A stretch of 64,000 bases of DNA from Eudoraea chungangensis. GTDB lineage: Bacteria > Bacteroidota > Bacteroidia > Flavobacteriales > Flavobacteriaceae. The stretch is taken from positions 434,001 to 498,000 of the forward strand of contig NZ_JARDUB010000004.1 in NCBI RefSeq assembly GCF_029360665.1, written 5' to 3'. Below the pieces are notes generated by a model. The model was given only the letters and a program-made list of their open reading frames with translations, was not told the origin of the DNA and searched no databases. Position numbers and translations under genes: made by a program. Shown here in pieces: positions 56,876 to 64,000 of the stretch. Within the stretch, counting starts at the first letter, position 1; every line of letters starts with the position of its first letter.

Positions 56876-56948
56876 GACCTGGTAGCTCAGTTGGTAGAGC
56901 ATCTCCCTTTTAAGGAGAGGGTCCTGGGTTCGAGCCCCAGCCAGGTCA
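56876..56948 (+). tRNA. tRNA-Lys (anticodon TTT)
   Basis: A complete cloverleaf of 73 bases: acceptor GACCTGG pairs with CCAGGTC, D arm GCTC/GAGC, anticodon stem TCTCC/GGAGA with loop CTTTTAA (anticodon TTT), variable loop GGGTC, T arm CTGGG/CCCAG with loop TTCGAGC, discriminator A. CCA is not encoded. The only tRNA gene in the window; it serves as the apparent integration site of the element that follows. Confidence 0.97.
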
Positions 56949-56971
56949 CTTTACGACCTTCATAATTATTC

Positions 56972-57007
56972 AAAAAGTCTGTAAATCGTTGATTTACAGA
57001 CTTTTTT
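56972..57007 (+). terminator. terminator of the tRNA-Lys gene
   Basis: Arms AAAAAGTCTGTAAATC (56972-56987) and GATTTACAGACTTTTT (56991-57006) with a 3-nt loop and T tail, 24 bp after the tRNA. Confidence 0.9.
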
Positions 57008-57048
57008 ATTTTTTCTAGTATCATTTGATATCAAAAAGAAGCATTTAT

Positions 57049-57100
57049 CGCGGTGCCCTATTCGGTGCCCCATTGCACTATTCGTAAATAGGGCACCGCG
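57049..57100. repeat. inverted repeat with paired GGTGCCC motifs upstream of the integrase
   Basis: Fourteen-bp inverted arms (57049-57062 and 57087-57100) containing GGTGCCC. A second direct GGTGCCC lies at 57064-57070, 12 bp after the first (57052-57058). A weaker outer pair GTTAAAAT/ATTTTAAC lies at 57106-57113/57141-57148. These are good candidates for integrase arm-type binding sites or for control of the integrase promoter. Confidence 0.75.
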
Positions 57101-57176
57101 ACAGTGTTAAAATAATTGATAGTCAATTGTTTACAATAAAATTTTAACATTTTAGAAAATAGAAAAAAGTAGTCTT

Positions 57177-58388
57177 ATGGAAACAAATTCTTTCGCAATT
57201 CTCTGTTATATCAGAACAGGCAAACTAGACAAACTAGGTAATGCCCCTATTTACATTCGAATTACCGTAAATACCAAACGTGCTGAATTCAGCATAAAGC
57301 GCAAAGTACAACCAAAAAATTGGTGCTCAACTAGGGGCAGAGTAAAGGGTTCCAGCTCCAAAGCAAAATCATTAAATCATTTTATTGATGAGTTAGAGTC
57401 TAAAGCTTTTAATATTCATGCCAAGCTAATGACCAAAAAGAAACCTTTTGATGCCGAATTGATTAAGAGGAAACTATTGAATATCGAAGAAGCACATAGA
57501 ACCCTGCTCCAAATTTATGATGAACATAATTCACAAATCGAAGAACTCATAGGTCTACATTATTCTTATGGTGCCTACAGAAGACATATACGAACCAGAA
57601 ACCATCTTCAAGACTTTATCAAGCAGGAATACAAACGAGAAGACTATTTTGTAAAAGAAATCGATTTAAAGTTCATCAATCGGTTTCATCACTATTTGAT
57701 AACAAAAAAGTTTGGCAATCAAAATACAACCACCAAATATGTTGTAAACTTCAAGAAAATCATGAGAATTGCCTTTGCCAATAACTGGGTCAACAAAGAT
57801 CCTTTCTTTCATTGGAAAGCTAAGTGGAAGAAAGTAGAGCGAGAAGTATTGACCGAATTGGAACTCCGCACTATGATGGAAAAGGAGTTTAAAATAAAGA
57901 GGCTTGAACAGGTTCGAGACATTTTCGTTTTTTGTTGCTTTACAGGATTGGCCTATACGGATGTCCAAAAATTATCAAAAAATCATATCGTTTTGAAAAT
58001 GAACGGAACTCGATGGATAAAAATCAACCGTTCTAAGACAGATTCTCGAAGCACTATTCCCCTACTCCCTGCTGCTGAAGAAATAATAAATAAGTATGCC
58101 GATCATCCCATTACCTTGCAAAATGGTTTGTTACTTCCAGTTATAAGTAATCAAAGAACAAATGCCTATTTAAAAGAGATTGCCGACCGCTGTGACATGG
58201 AAAAACATCTGACGTTTCATTTGGCCAGGCACACTTTTGCAACCACAGTAACCTTAGCCAATGGTATACCCATTGAATCCGTTAGTAAAATGCTAGGGCA
58301 TCAATCATTAAAGACAACACAGATTTACGCAAAGGTCATTGACCATAAATTAAAACAGGATATGGACAAACTAAGAGGAAAATACTAA
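57177..58388 (+). CDS. tyrosine-type site-specific integrase
   Basis: A 403-residue phage/transposon integrase of the Bacteroidota type: N-terminal arm-binding domain (about 1-95), SAM-like core-binding domain (about 105-205), C-terminal catalytic domain. Catalytic residues visible: His348 and Arg351 in HLARH, His375 in LGHQS, and the nucleophile Tyr384 in TTQIYAKV. The first Arg position reads Ala in TGLAYTDV, as in many integrases of this group. It lies 228 bp after tRNA-Lys, reading away from it, the classic arrangement of an element integrated at a tRNA. Confidence 0.95.
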   Translation: METNSFAILCYIRTGKLDKLGNAPIYIRITVNTKRAEFSIKRKVQPKNWCSTRGRVKGSSSKAKSLNHFIDELESKAFNIHAKLMTKKKPFDAELIKRKLLNIEEAHRTLLQIYDEHNSQIEELIGLHYSYGAYRRHIRTRNHLQDFIKQEYKREDYFVKEIDLKFINRFHHYLITKKFGNQNTTTKYVVNFKKIMRIAFANNWVNKDPFFHWKAKWKKVEREVLTELELRTMMEKEFKIKRLEQVRDIFVFCCFTGLAYTDVQKLSKNHIVLKMNGTRWIKINRSKTDSRSTIPLLPAAEEIINKYADHPITLQNGLLLPVISNQRTNAYLKEIADRCDMEKHLTFHLARHTFATTVTLANGIPIESVSKMLGHQSLKTTQIYAKVIDHKLKQDMDKLRGKY

Positions 58389-58843
58389 AATTCAATCGAA
58401 GTTTTAGCTAAATTTTGTAAGCGTATAGTTAAATCGTGGCAGAGAGCTGAAATCCTACCCTAATCCGTTATAAATCAATATTTTACAATTTAATATTCAA
58501 TATAGGACACCTAAAAGGACACCTATCGCAGCGTTTTGACGCTTTCGTACTATAAAGATAGAAAAGAAGTACCATACAATTACAAATCATTTCAAATTTA
58601 ATTGGTCGTTTAAGTGAAATGCCTTGGTCTCGTAAAAGGTGAATAAATGAAACTATTAAAAAAAACCAGAAATGGGACACTCCCATTCAAGTTTCTCCGT
58701 TCCAGGAAACGTCCTCGTAAAATGGCCGTTTTATAGAACTTTTTAGCTTGAGAAAACTATTGGACTAAATTGCATATTTTTATTGTACGTATAATAGATA
58801 TATGTTCAATGATCATATACAATTGTTGTAGCACATTTGAAAA
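58389..58843. other. 455-bp non-coding region after the integrase
   Basis: AT-rich DNA with no convincing gene. It contains a pair of GGACACC direct repeats (58505-58511, 58517-58523) mirroring the GGTGCCC pair upstream of the integrase, a small AGCGT/ACGCT hairpin (58530-58543), a GGCCGTTTTAT string around 58722-58732 that recurs at about 59395, and the left inverted repeat of the next gene (58825-58834). A minus-strand ORF here looks spurious. Confidence 0.6.
58505..58523 (-). repeat. paired GGTGTCC motifs downstream of the integrase
   Basis: On the minus strand: GGTGTCC-TTTTA-GGTGTCC, 7-bp units at a 12-bp period. It has the same unit length, spacing and near-identical sequence as the plus-strand GGTGCCC-TATTC-GGTGCCC pair at 57052-57070, in mirrored orientation around the integrase gene. 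Confidence 0.7.
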
Positions 58844-59306
58844 ATGAAAGAAATACCAATAAAGAAATACGTTAGGTATTTATTTGGAATAATGATTCTT
58901 GTATTTGTTTTAAACAAATTTTACCTGAGACCATTTGTATTGGAAAATGAACTACCATTACCTTTTCAAATAGTTGTTCTTTCAATTCCGAATTTCATCG
59001 AAGCAATAGTAGGAACGTTTATCTTAACGGGAATTTTATTGCAACTGAAGGAACAGTTCAGTAAAACACTAGGTAATGTTAAGGACAAATATCTTCATCT
59101 AATAGCAGTTGGAATAGCCGCCATTTATGTTTTATCTCAGGAATTTAAATTTCATAATCTTGGAGGAAATAACGTCTATGACCTTTATGACGTAATTGCA
59201 TCAATTATTGGATTATCACTAACTTTTGGATTAATTCAAGCTTTTGGGTTTGTAAAAGAATCAAAAGCTGAAAAATTAAACCCGTAAAATAAAAACGTGC
59301 TACAAC
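58825..59306. repeat. 10-bp inverted repeats enclosing a single gene
   Basis: GTTGTAGCAC at 58825-58834 and its exact inverse GTGCTACAAC at 59297-59306 bracket the gene at 58844-59287 at distances of 9 bp on each side. In the mRNA they could pair as a long-range stem. The arrangement suggests a one-gene cassette. Confidence 0.65.
58844..59287 (+). CDS. orphan four-helix membrane protein in an inverted-repeat cassette
   Basis: A 147-residue membrane protein with about four helices (residues 10-25, 40-65, 82-102, 115-138) and a short charged tail. No family recognised. It is clearly AT-rich compared with the core genes and stands alone. Its start and stop lie 9 bp inside exact 10-bp inverted repeats (58825-58834/59297-59306), so it appears to have been acquired as a unit. 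Small membrane proteins in such a position are often accessory or phage-related, but nothing in the sequence shows a role. Confidence 0.6.
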   Translation: MKEIPIKKYVRYLFGIMILVFVLNKFYLRPFVLENELPLPFQIVVLSIPNFIEAIVGTFILTGILLQLKEQFSKTLGNVKDKYLHLIAVGIAAIYVLSQEFKFHNLGGNNVYDLYDVIASIIGLSLTFGLIQAFGFVKESKAEKLNP

Positions 59307-59461
59307 ACAACCTCCAATGAAAAGCCCTAGCACAGTTCTATAAGACCAACCATTCTTGGGACTTAGTTAATTTCCGAAGTACGTTTCATGAAGCGGCCGT
59401 TTTATGGACAGTTATTTTTCCGCCTCCAATTCTTTGAAAGTTAAATTGAACTATCATAGTT

Positions 59462-59487
59462 GGATAAAACACATATGTGTTTTATCC
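59462..59487. repeat. 26-bp perfect palindrome
   Basis: Half-site GGATAAAACACAT (59462-59474) is followed directly by its exact inverse (59475-59487). A second inverted repeat, TATAATGAA/TTCATTATA, lies at 59501-59509/59516-59524, with a TATATTTG box between them. It could be an operator or cruciform at the promoter of the next gene. Confidence 0.8.
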
Positions 59488-59489
59488 GC

Positions 59490-59497
59490 TATATTTG
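59490..59497 (+). promoter_or_regulatory. -7 promoter box between two palindromes
   Basis: TATATTTG, an exact TAnnTTTG match, is flanked by the 26-bp palindrome and by a second inverted repeat, 44 bp upstream of the ATG at 59542. Confidence 0.5.
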
Positions 59498-59541
59498 GTG
59501 TATAATGAACATATATTCATTATACCTACGATGTCATTAAT

Positions 59542-59781
59542 ATGAATAAAGTCCTGATTTTCTTTTTTATTCTTTCCTCAACTATAGGGTTTTCTCAAAA
59601 TTCATTGATTCCCAAAATTGATTGGAATGGAACAACTGAAAACGAAAATCAATATGTGGATTTGCTAAAATTAAAAGACAGAGGTTCTTTAATTATAAAA
59701 ATTGCTTACTCAAGTTATTGGACAAAAGAGGCTAGCGGAAAATATATTATCTTCAAACTAAGTATCAAACATACGAGCTAA
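59542..59781 (+). CDS. short exported orphan protein, possibly truncated
   Basis: A 79-residue product with a signal peptide (to IGFSQ) and a mature part of about 60 residues (LIPKIDWNGTTENENQY...). No family recognised. It lies directly after the palindrome-containing promoter and ends just before a GTTGTGCAC string (59785-59793) that resembles the left repeat of the neighbouring cassette. The mature part is short for an exported domain, so this may be the remnant of a longer gene cut by cassette joining. Confidence is moderate that it is expressed. Confidence 0.45.
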   Translation: MNKVLIFFFILSSTIGFSQNSLIPKIDWNGTTENENQYVDLLKLKDRGSLIIKIAYSSYWTKEASGKYIIFKLSIKHTS

Positions 59782-59809
59782 ACCGTTGTGCACAATTGAC
59801 AAAAAATGA

Positions 59810-60388
59810 ATGAAATACCCAACCTTATATCAGGACTTAAACAAAACAATTGACTTATCCATTGAGGCATATCAAGATGTGGAAAATAGATTGGTCTTAA
59901 AATCAATAGCGAAAAATGAATATGTTATAAGAGAGGGACAGGTAATTCGTTTTTTACCTTTTATAAATAAGGGCTTGATGGTAAACTATCGGCTAGATGA
60001 TGAGGGAGAAAGGCATGTTATTCAAATACGTGGCACCGGAACCTGGTTAGGAGATATTTATAGTTTTTTCTCTGGTAATCCCAGTGCATTCAATATACGT
60101 GCTTATCAAGATACGGAGTTACTCATGATTAATCATCAAACTTTTGAATACATTACTAAAGAGTATCCTGTATTTGAAAGGTATTTTCGACTAGGGCTTC
60201 AACAGGCCTATGTAGAAACACTTGATAAAATTTATAACCTGCATAGTCTCAGTGCAGAGGAAAGGTATTTAGAGTTAATTGACAGTCATCCTTCTCTATT
60301 AGATGATGTGCCTCATTACCTCATAGCATCTTACCTTAGTATTAAACCACAATCTTTAAGTAGAATTAGAAAAAAAATCAGCGATTAA
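59810..60388 (+). CDS. Crp/Fnr-family transcriptional regulator
   Basis: A 192-residue regulator with a cyclic-nucleotide-binding-like sensor domain (about residues 20-125; NEYVIREGQVIRFLPFINKGLMVNY and GTWLGDIYSFFSGNPS) and a C-terminal helix-turn-helix (AEERYLELIDSHPSLLDDVPHYLIASYLSIKPQSLSRIRKK). Flavobacterial members of this length usually lack conserved cAMP-binding residues, so the ligand is unknown. It lies 68 bp before a three-gene exported cluster and is the obvious candidate to control it. An overlapping ATG four bases upstream is out of frame. Confidence 0.93.
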   Translation: MKYPTLYQDLNKTIDLSIEAYQDVENRLVLKSIAKNEYVIREGQVIRFLPFINKGLMVNYRLDDEGERHVIQIRGTGTWLGDIYSFFSGNPSAFNIRAYQDTELLMINHQTFEYITKEYPVFERYFRLGLQQAYVETLDKIYNLHSLSAEERYLELIDSHPSLLDDVPHYLIASYLSIKPQSLSRIRKKISD

Positions 60389-60456
60389 CATAGGTGAATG
60401 GAAACCAGTTTTGAAGGTTTTTAATTTACTCATCAATTCTAAAAAAAAAAGAAACG

Positions 60457-61677
60457 ATGAAGAAATTAAACCTATTCGTATTGGTTACATTGTTAACCTT
60501 TGGCATTAAAGGTGCCTATGCCCAATCTGTAGATGCACTTGGAGCGCTTGAATTTAGCCCAATGGGAATTTTATTTGCGGGAGATAATCTCTCTGGATCT
60601 ATTCATGCATTTGATCTCAGTTCAGAAGCAAAATCTGATAAAAAATTTGAAATCAATGTTTACAACGTAGATGCCCAAATAGCTGCGATTTTAGGTACTG
60701 CACAAAACAATGTACAAATTAACGACATGGCTGTGCACCCAGTTAGCGGTGAAGTATATCTTTCGGTAACCCGAGGACACGGTATGGATGCCTTACCTGC
60801 TCTAGTAAAGGTGAATGCTGCTGATCTTGTTGAGAATGTTGACTTAGAAACTGTAAAAAAAACGACTCAAGCCCTCACCAATTTACCTGATGGCAATAAG
60901 CAATTTGTCTTAAGAGGTACAATGGCACCTCCTACTACCAAAGAAATTGCTAAATCGAAGCGCCCTATGCGCATGCTCTCTATTCTTGATATGGAGTATT
61001 TCAAAGGGGAACTATTTGTTGCCGGAATAAGCAATGAAGATTTTTGTTCTGTTCTGCGTAGAATGTCTTATCCATTTAATGGTAAAGAGAGCATTAGCAA
61101 TATTGAAATGTATCATATCGCACATGACGAATATGAAACTCGGGCGCCAATTCGCTCTATGTTAGTAAAGAACATTGATGGTGTAGACCAAATGGTAGCT
61201 GCATACACCTGTAGCCCTGTAGTTTTAATTCCATTAACGGAGTTAAAGGATGGCGCTAAAGTAAAAGCCAATACTATAGGTGATATGGGAAATGGACAGC
61301 CTATAGACATGGTTTCATTTAACATGATGGGGAACGAAATGCTATTTGTGACGAATAATAGTAGAATGCCACAAGTCATTCCTTTAGGTGGTCTTAACAA
61401 AGCTAAAGTGGTGAACGAAAAGGATTTTGAGAGAGGGCAAAAAGCAGATTTAGGCCCAGAGCTACCTTATGGTCCTATGGGAAAAGCAGTCATGTTTGCT
61501 GGATCTTCGCTTCAAATTGATCTACTGAATGAAGGACAATTCGTTTCCCTTACAAGAGATGCACTAACGGGTAGTCTAGATTTGGAAACGACTTATACAA
61601 TGTTTCCAAACAAGCTGAATAACCTGACTGCCGAGATGGATTTCCCAGGGTATAAACCACCTACAAATAATAAGTAA
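60457..61677 (+). CDS. exported protein of unknown function, possible beta-propeller
   Basis: A 406-residue protein with a signal peptide (to GAYAQ). The mature part has repeats such as ALGALEFSPMGILFAGDNLSGSIHAFDL and INDMAVHPVSGEVYLSVTRGHG, which suggest a beta-propeller with NHL/WD-like blades, but no named domain is certain. It starts 68 bp after the Crp-type regulator and is followed 12 bp later by an outer membrane alginate-export-type porin gene. No catalytic motif is recognised. The likely location is the periplasm or the cell surface. Confidence 0.7.
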   Translation: MKKLNLFVLVTLLTFGIKGAYAQSVDALGALEFSPMGILFAGDNLSGSIHAFDLSSEAKSDKKFEINVYNVDAQIAAILGTAQNNVQINDMAVHPVSGEVYLSVTRGHGMDALPALVKVNAADLVENVDLETVKKTTQALTNLPDGNKQFVLRGTMAPPTTKEIAKSKRPMRMLSILDMEYFKGELFVAGISNEDFCSVLRRMSYPFNGKESISNIEMYHIAHDEYETRAPIRSMLVKNIDGVDQMVAAYTCSPVVLIPLTELKDGAKVKANTIGDMGNGQPIDMVSFNMMGNEMLFVTNNSRMPQVIPLGGLNKAKVVNEKDFERGQKADLGPELPYGPMGKAVMFAGSSLQIDLLNEGQFVSLTRDALTGSLDLETTYTMFPNKLNNLTAEMDFPGYKPPTNNK

Positions 61678-61689
61678 GCTAAAGCAAAG

Positions 61690-63117
61690 ATGCGTTTCGG
61701 TTTATTATTCATTTTGTCAATATGGATAGGCTCAGGAGTTGTAGCACAAATTTCTTCTGAGCCTGCTATTAATGATAGTTTGGAAGAACCTCCTTATTAC
61801 AAACTATTCAGAGCGGAAGAGAACTATCAGTATCTAAAGGACAAAGAAATCTCACAGTATAGAAAAGATTATCTAGACGCCGTTAAGTTCATTGGCCTAA
61901 ACTCATCTAAATCGATTCATTTAAGGTTCGGAGGAAGTACGCGATTCAGATCAGAGTATTTTTCAAATAGGAATTGGGAAGATGAAGATCAATTGTTCTA
62001 TTCACAGCGTTTGACATTGCACAGTAGTCTTTCTATTACAAAGCACGTCCGTTTGTTTGGAGAATTGTACCATGGACTAGTAAGTTTAGAAGAGGAGGAA
62101 TTTACCCAGTCAGACCAACTGGATTGGCATCAGGGTTTTCTAGAAATTAAATTCCCAATTAAACAACATCAACTGGACTTTAGGTTTGGGAGACAGGAAT
62201 TGGCTGTAGGTGCTAATCGGCTTATTGGAATACGTGAAGGTCCGAACATCCGAAGAAGTTTCGATATGGGAAAGATCTTGTTTCAAACGAAAAAAGTAAA
62301 AACAGAAGCATTTTTTGGTCATGAAGTACAACCATTGTTTGGTTTACTTGACAATGCATTTTCTCTATTTGATTCAGATGCACAAAATCCGAAGTTATGG
62401 GGAATTTACTCCCAATTTTTCCTGAATGAGAAATCTGGAAAAATTGAAGCTTACTATTTAGGCTTTGAGTCAGTGCAATCTTTTTTCAATGATGCCAGCG
62501 GAAAAGACACGCGTCACACATTGGGCATCAGAAGATTCGGAAAATTTAGAAAAAAACTTCGATATAACACCGAACTGATGATTCAATTTGGTGAAACCGG
62601 AGGTAAAACTGTCTTGGCCTGGGCTTTTGAATCTGACTGGCATTATCAATTTATAAACAAAAAATGGAAACCAGAGCTAGGCATTAAGTTGGATATAATT
62701 AGTGGTGATGATACAAATGGAGACGATAAAATTCAAACATTTAGCCCACTATTCACCAATCCTGGGTATTTCAGCCTCGCCGGAGTAGTGGCGCCTGTCA
62801 ATTTAATTGAATTTCACCCTTCGGTTTTAATCCATCCCTCAGAAAAACTGAGCATTTATATTGAGTGGGCATCCTTTTATAGGTAAAGTGTTGCAGATGG
62901 TCTGTATTCTCCACCACGTTTTCTCAATAGAGAAGGACAGGGCCTCAATGAGCGTTTTATTGGGAACCAATTCGGTTGCAAAGGAGGATATGAAATAGAC
63001 CGTCATTTGAGTTTCGATTTAGACTTCAGCTATTTTATAGCAGGTGATTTTTTAGAAGTCTCAGGTAGCCATTTAAATCTGCTACATGTAGCTCCTACCC
63101 TAACCTATAAATTTTAA
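61690..63117 (+). pseudogene. alginate-export-type outer membrane porin with in-frame stop
   Basis: An outer membrane beta-barrel of the alginate_exp type: signal peptide (to VVAQ), then RLTLHSSLSITKHVRLFGELYHG and the diagnostic FRFGRQELAVGANRLIG-x-REGPNIRRSFD, ending in the aromatic LTYKF. The frame from ATG 61690 stops at TAA 62884-62886 after WASFYR. The same frame then continues without interruption to 63117 with the expected family C-terminus (VADGLYSPPRFL, ERFIGNQ, SYFIAGDFL). Without readthrough the last strands are lost and the barrel could not close, so a nonsense mutation is likely. No frameshift. Confidence 0.8.
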
Positions 63118-63139
63118 AATCAAGCAGCTTATTTAAACA

Positions 63140-64000
63140 ATGTACATGAAGGAAATTACTAGAAAAATCGGTATCTTTTTTAGCATATTATTCATGCAGC
63201 TAGGTAGTCTTGGCCTAAATGCACAAAGCACCGCTGGGCTTATCCTGCCAGATACGATTGGCGGAACAGTTCAACTCCAAATATCTGGTTATACTAAAGA
63301 AAATGTTGGAACTGAAACATTGGCTGTTTTTTTACAAAACCAAACAGGTGAATACAACACAAATGCCATACAGGGCAGTTACAAAACCGAAGGAAAATTT
63401 TTAATGTTCAAGCCCTATTTCCCTTTTGAAATTGGAACGGATTACATCGTCAAAACAAGAAGAGTGCGTACTGACAATGAATATCACTACCAAACTTTTA
63501 ATCTAGGAGAAAAGAAGTCTGCAGGAGAATCAAAAGTCATGCGTATATTTCCAGAAGCCCATCAACTTCCTGATAACATCTTACGCTTCTATATCTATTT
63601 CAATACGCCAATGAAAAAAGGACAAGCATTGGATCATATAAAATTGATAGATGCCGAAGGAAACATTGACGAACATGCTTTTATGGAATTCAAACAAGAG
63701 TTGTGGAGTGCAGATGGCAAACGCTTAACCCTACTATTCGATCCAGGTCGTATTAAAAGAGGGGTTTCGACCAACTTAGAACGCGGTCCAGCTCTACTAG
63801 AAGGCAACCCATACACACTTAAGATTTCTTCCTCTTGGCAAGATGTTTATGGGCAACCCTTGAGTTCAACTCATAAAAAAGAAATTCAAGTAGTAAAAGG
63901 ATATCGGCAACAGTTAGCATTGAATGATTGGAAACTTACTTTCCCTTTGGCAAATAGTCTGAATGCGTTGATCATTGATTTCGATCGGACTATGGATCAT
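63140..64000 (+). CDS. exported Ig-like protein, cut by the window end
   Basis: An open frame from ATG 63140 (or ATG 63146) to the window end, 287 codons with no stop, so the gene is incomplete at its 3' end. It opens MYMKEITRKIGIFFSILF, a signal peptide ending near GLNAQ. The mature part is beta-rich with segments such as LRFYIYFNTPMKKGQALDHIKLIDAEGN that resemble SbsA/Ig-like domains of surface proteins. It lies 23 bp after the porin-like reading and is probably cotranscribed with it. No enzymatic domain is seen in the visible part. Confidence 0.7.
   Translation, partial: MYMKEITRKIGIFFSILFMQLGSLGLNAQSTAGLILPDTIGGTVQLQISGYTKENVGTETLAVFLQNQTGEYNTNAIQGSYKTEGKFLMFKPYFPFEIGTDYIVKTRRVRTDNEYHYQTFNLGEKKSAGESKVMRIFPEAHQLPDNILRFYIYFNTPMKKGQALDHIKLIDAEGNIDEHAFMEFKQELWSADGKRLTLLFDPGRIKRGVSTNLERGPALLEGNPYTLKISSSWQDVYGQPLSSTHKKEIQVVKGYRQQLALNDWKLTFPLANSLNALIIDFDRTMDH

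Noticed and set aside
58483-58686. Minus-strand 67-codon ORF after the integrase
   Set aside because: It covers the GGACACC repeats, has no recognisable domain or plausible start context, and its composition looks like non-coding AT-rich DNA.
63219-63404. Short plus-strand ORF near 63.3 kb and a minus-strand ORF near 63.7 kb
   Set aside because: Both overlap the open exported-protein frame that runs from 63140 to the window end, which has a signal peptide and coherent sequence.
57001-64000. CRISPR array or prophage structural genes in the island
   Set aside because: The repeats seen are isolated pairs without regular spacers, no cas genes are visible, and no capsid, terminase or tail genes occur before the window end.

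Overview
The window is a 64 kb piece of a low-GC Bacteroidota chromosome, almost certainly from a (probably marine) member of the Flavobacteriaceae. This rests on Bacteroidota promoter boxes of the TAnnTTTG type in front of many genes, a TonB receptor followed by a DUF4249 lipoprotein, a two-subunit transketolase, a monomeric NADP isocitrate dehydrogenase, a DUF6095 protein, many SCQ/SCE-type lipoproteins, and an infC gene with a non-AUG start. No genus can be named from the sequence alone.

Layout. 1-2.3 kb: a small TspO-like membrane protein, then a tandem array of four related short lipoproteins, two of them broken. 2.3-4.3 kb: a small exported protein, an M23 peptidase and a lipoprotein MsrA. 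4.3-8.2 kb: a catabolic operon with a double DUF1080 lipoprotein and two Tat-type Gfo/Idh/MocA oxidoreductases, probably for 3-keto-sugar chemistry. 8.3-10.9 kb (minus): an ECF sigma factor, an anti-sigma-like membrane protein and an exported adhesin-like protein. 11-13.6 kb: GalM, a DUF2911 protein and MeaB. 13.6-17.9 kb: lipid-carrier glycosylation genes (GT2, flippase-like, GT39, PAP2). 17.9-20.2 kb: MATE exporter and MazG. 20.2-29.9 kb: a long plus-strand locus with a Tat-type sugar isomerase, an atypical Nramp-like transporter, an atypical D-aminoacylase-like lipoprotein, an SMP-30 protein, an esterase, two exported DinB proteins, an SLC5 symporter and a myo-inositol oxygenase. 30-37.7 kb: a CarboxypepD_reg protein, icd, and a TonB receptor with its DUF4249 partner. 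37.7-56.7 kb is mostly core: glycerate kinase, thrS-infC-rpmI-rplT, YjbQ, a HAD phosphatase, dnaB, accA, an EamA permease, an LptF/G permease, tgt, split transketolase, an FKBP-like lipoprotein, an S4 protein, TPMT, a phosphoribosyltransferase and aroK.

From 56.9 kb the character changes. A tRNA-Lys(TTT) gene is followed by a tyrosine integrase flanked by mirrored repeat pairs, then low-GC DNA with small orphan genes bounded by inverted repeats, a large palindrome, and a Crp-type regulator in front of an exported protein of unknown function, an alginate-export-type porin carrying an in-frame stop, and an exported protein that runs off the window. This looks like the left end of a genomic island integrated at the tRNA gene; its right end is not in the window.

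The most unusual points are the decaying lipoprotein array (one copy has its frame break on a perfectly phased A_AAA_AAA slippery heptamer), the AUA start of infC, a Tgt without zinc cysteines, Nramp and D-aminoacylase homologues that lack their hallmark metal motifs, a bacterial inositol oxygenase beside its probable transporter, the mirrored 12-bp-period repeats around the integrase, and the inverted-repeat cassette behind it.
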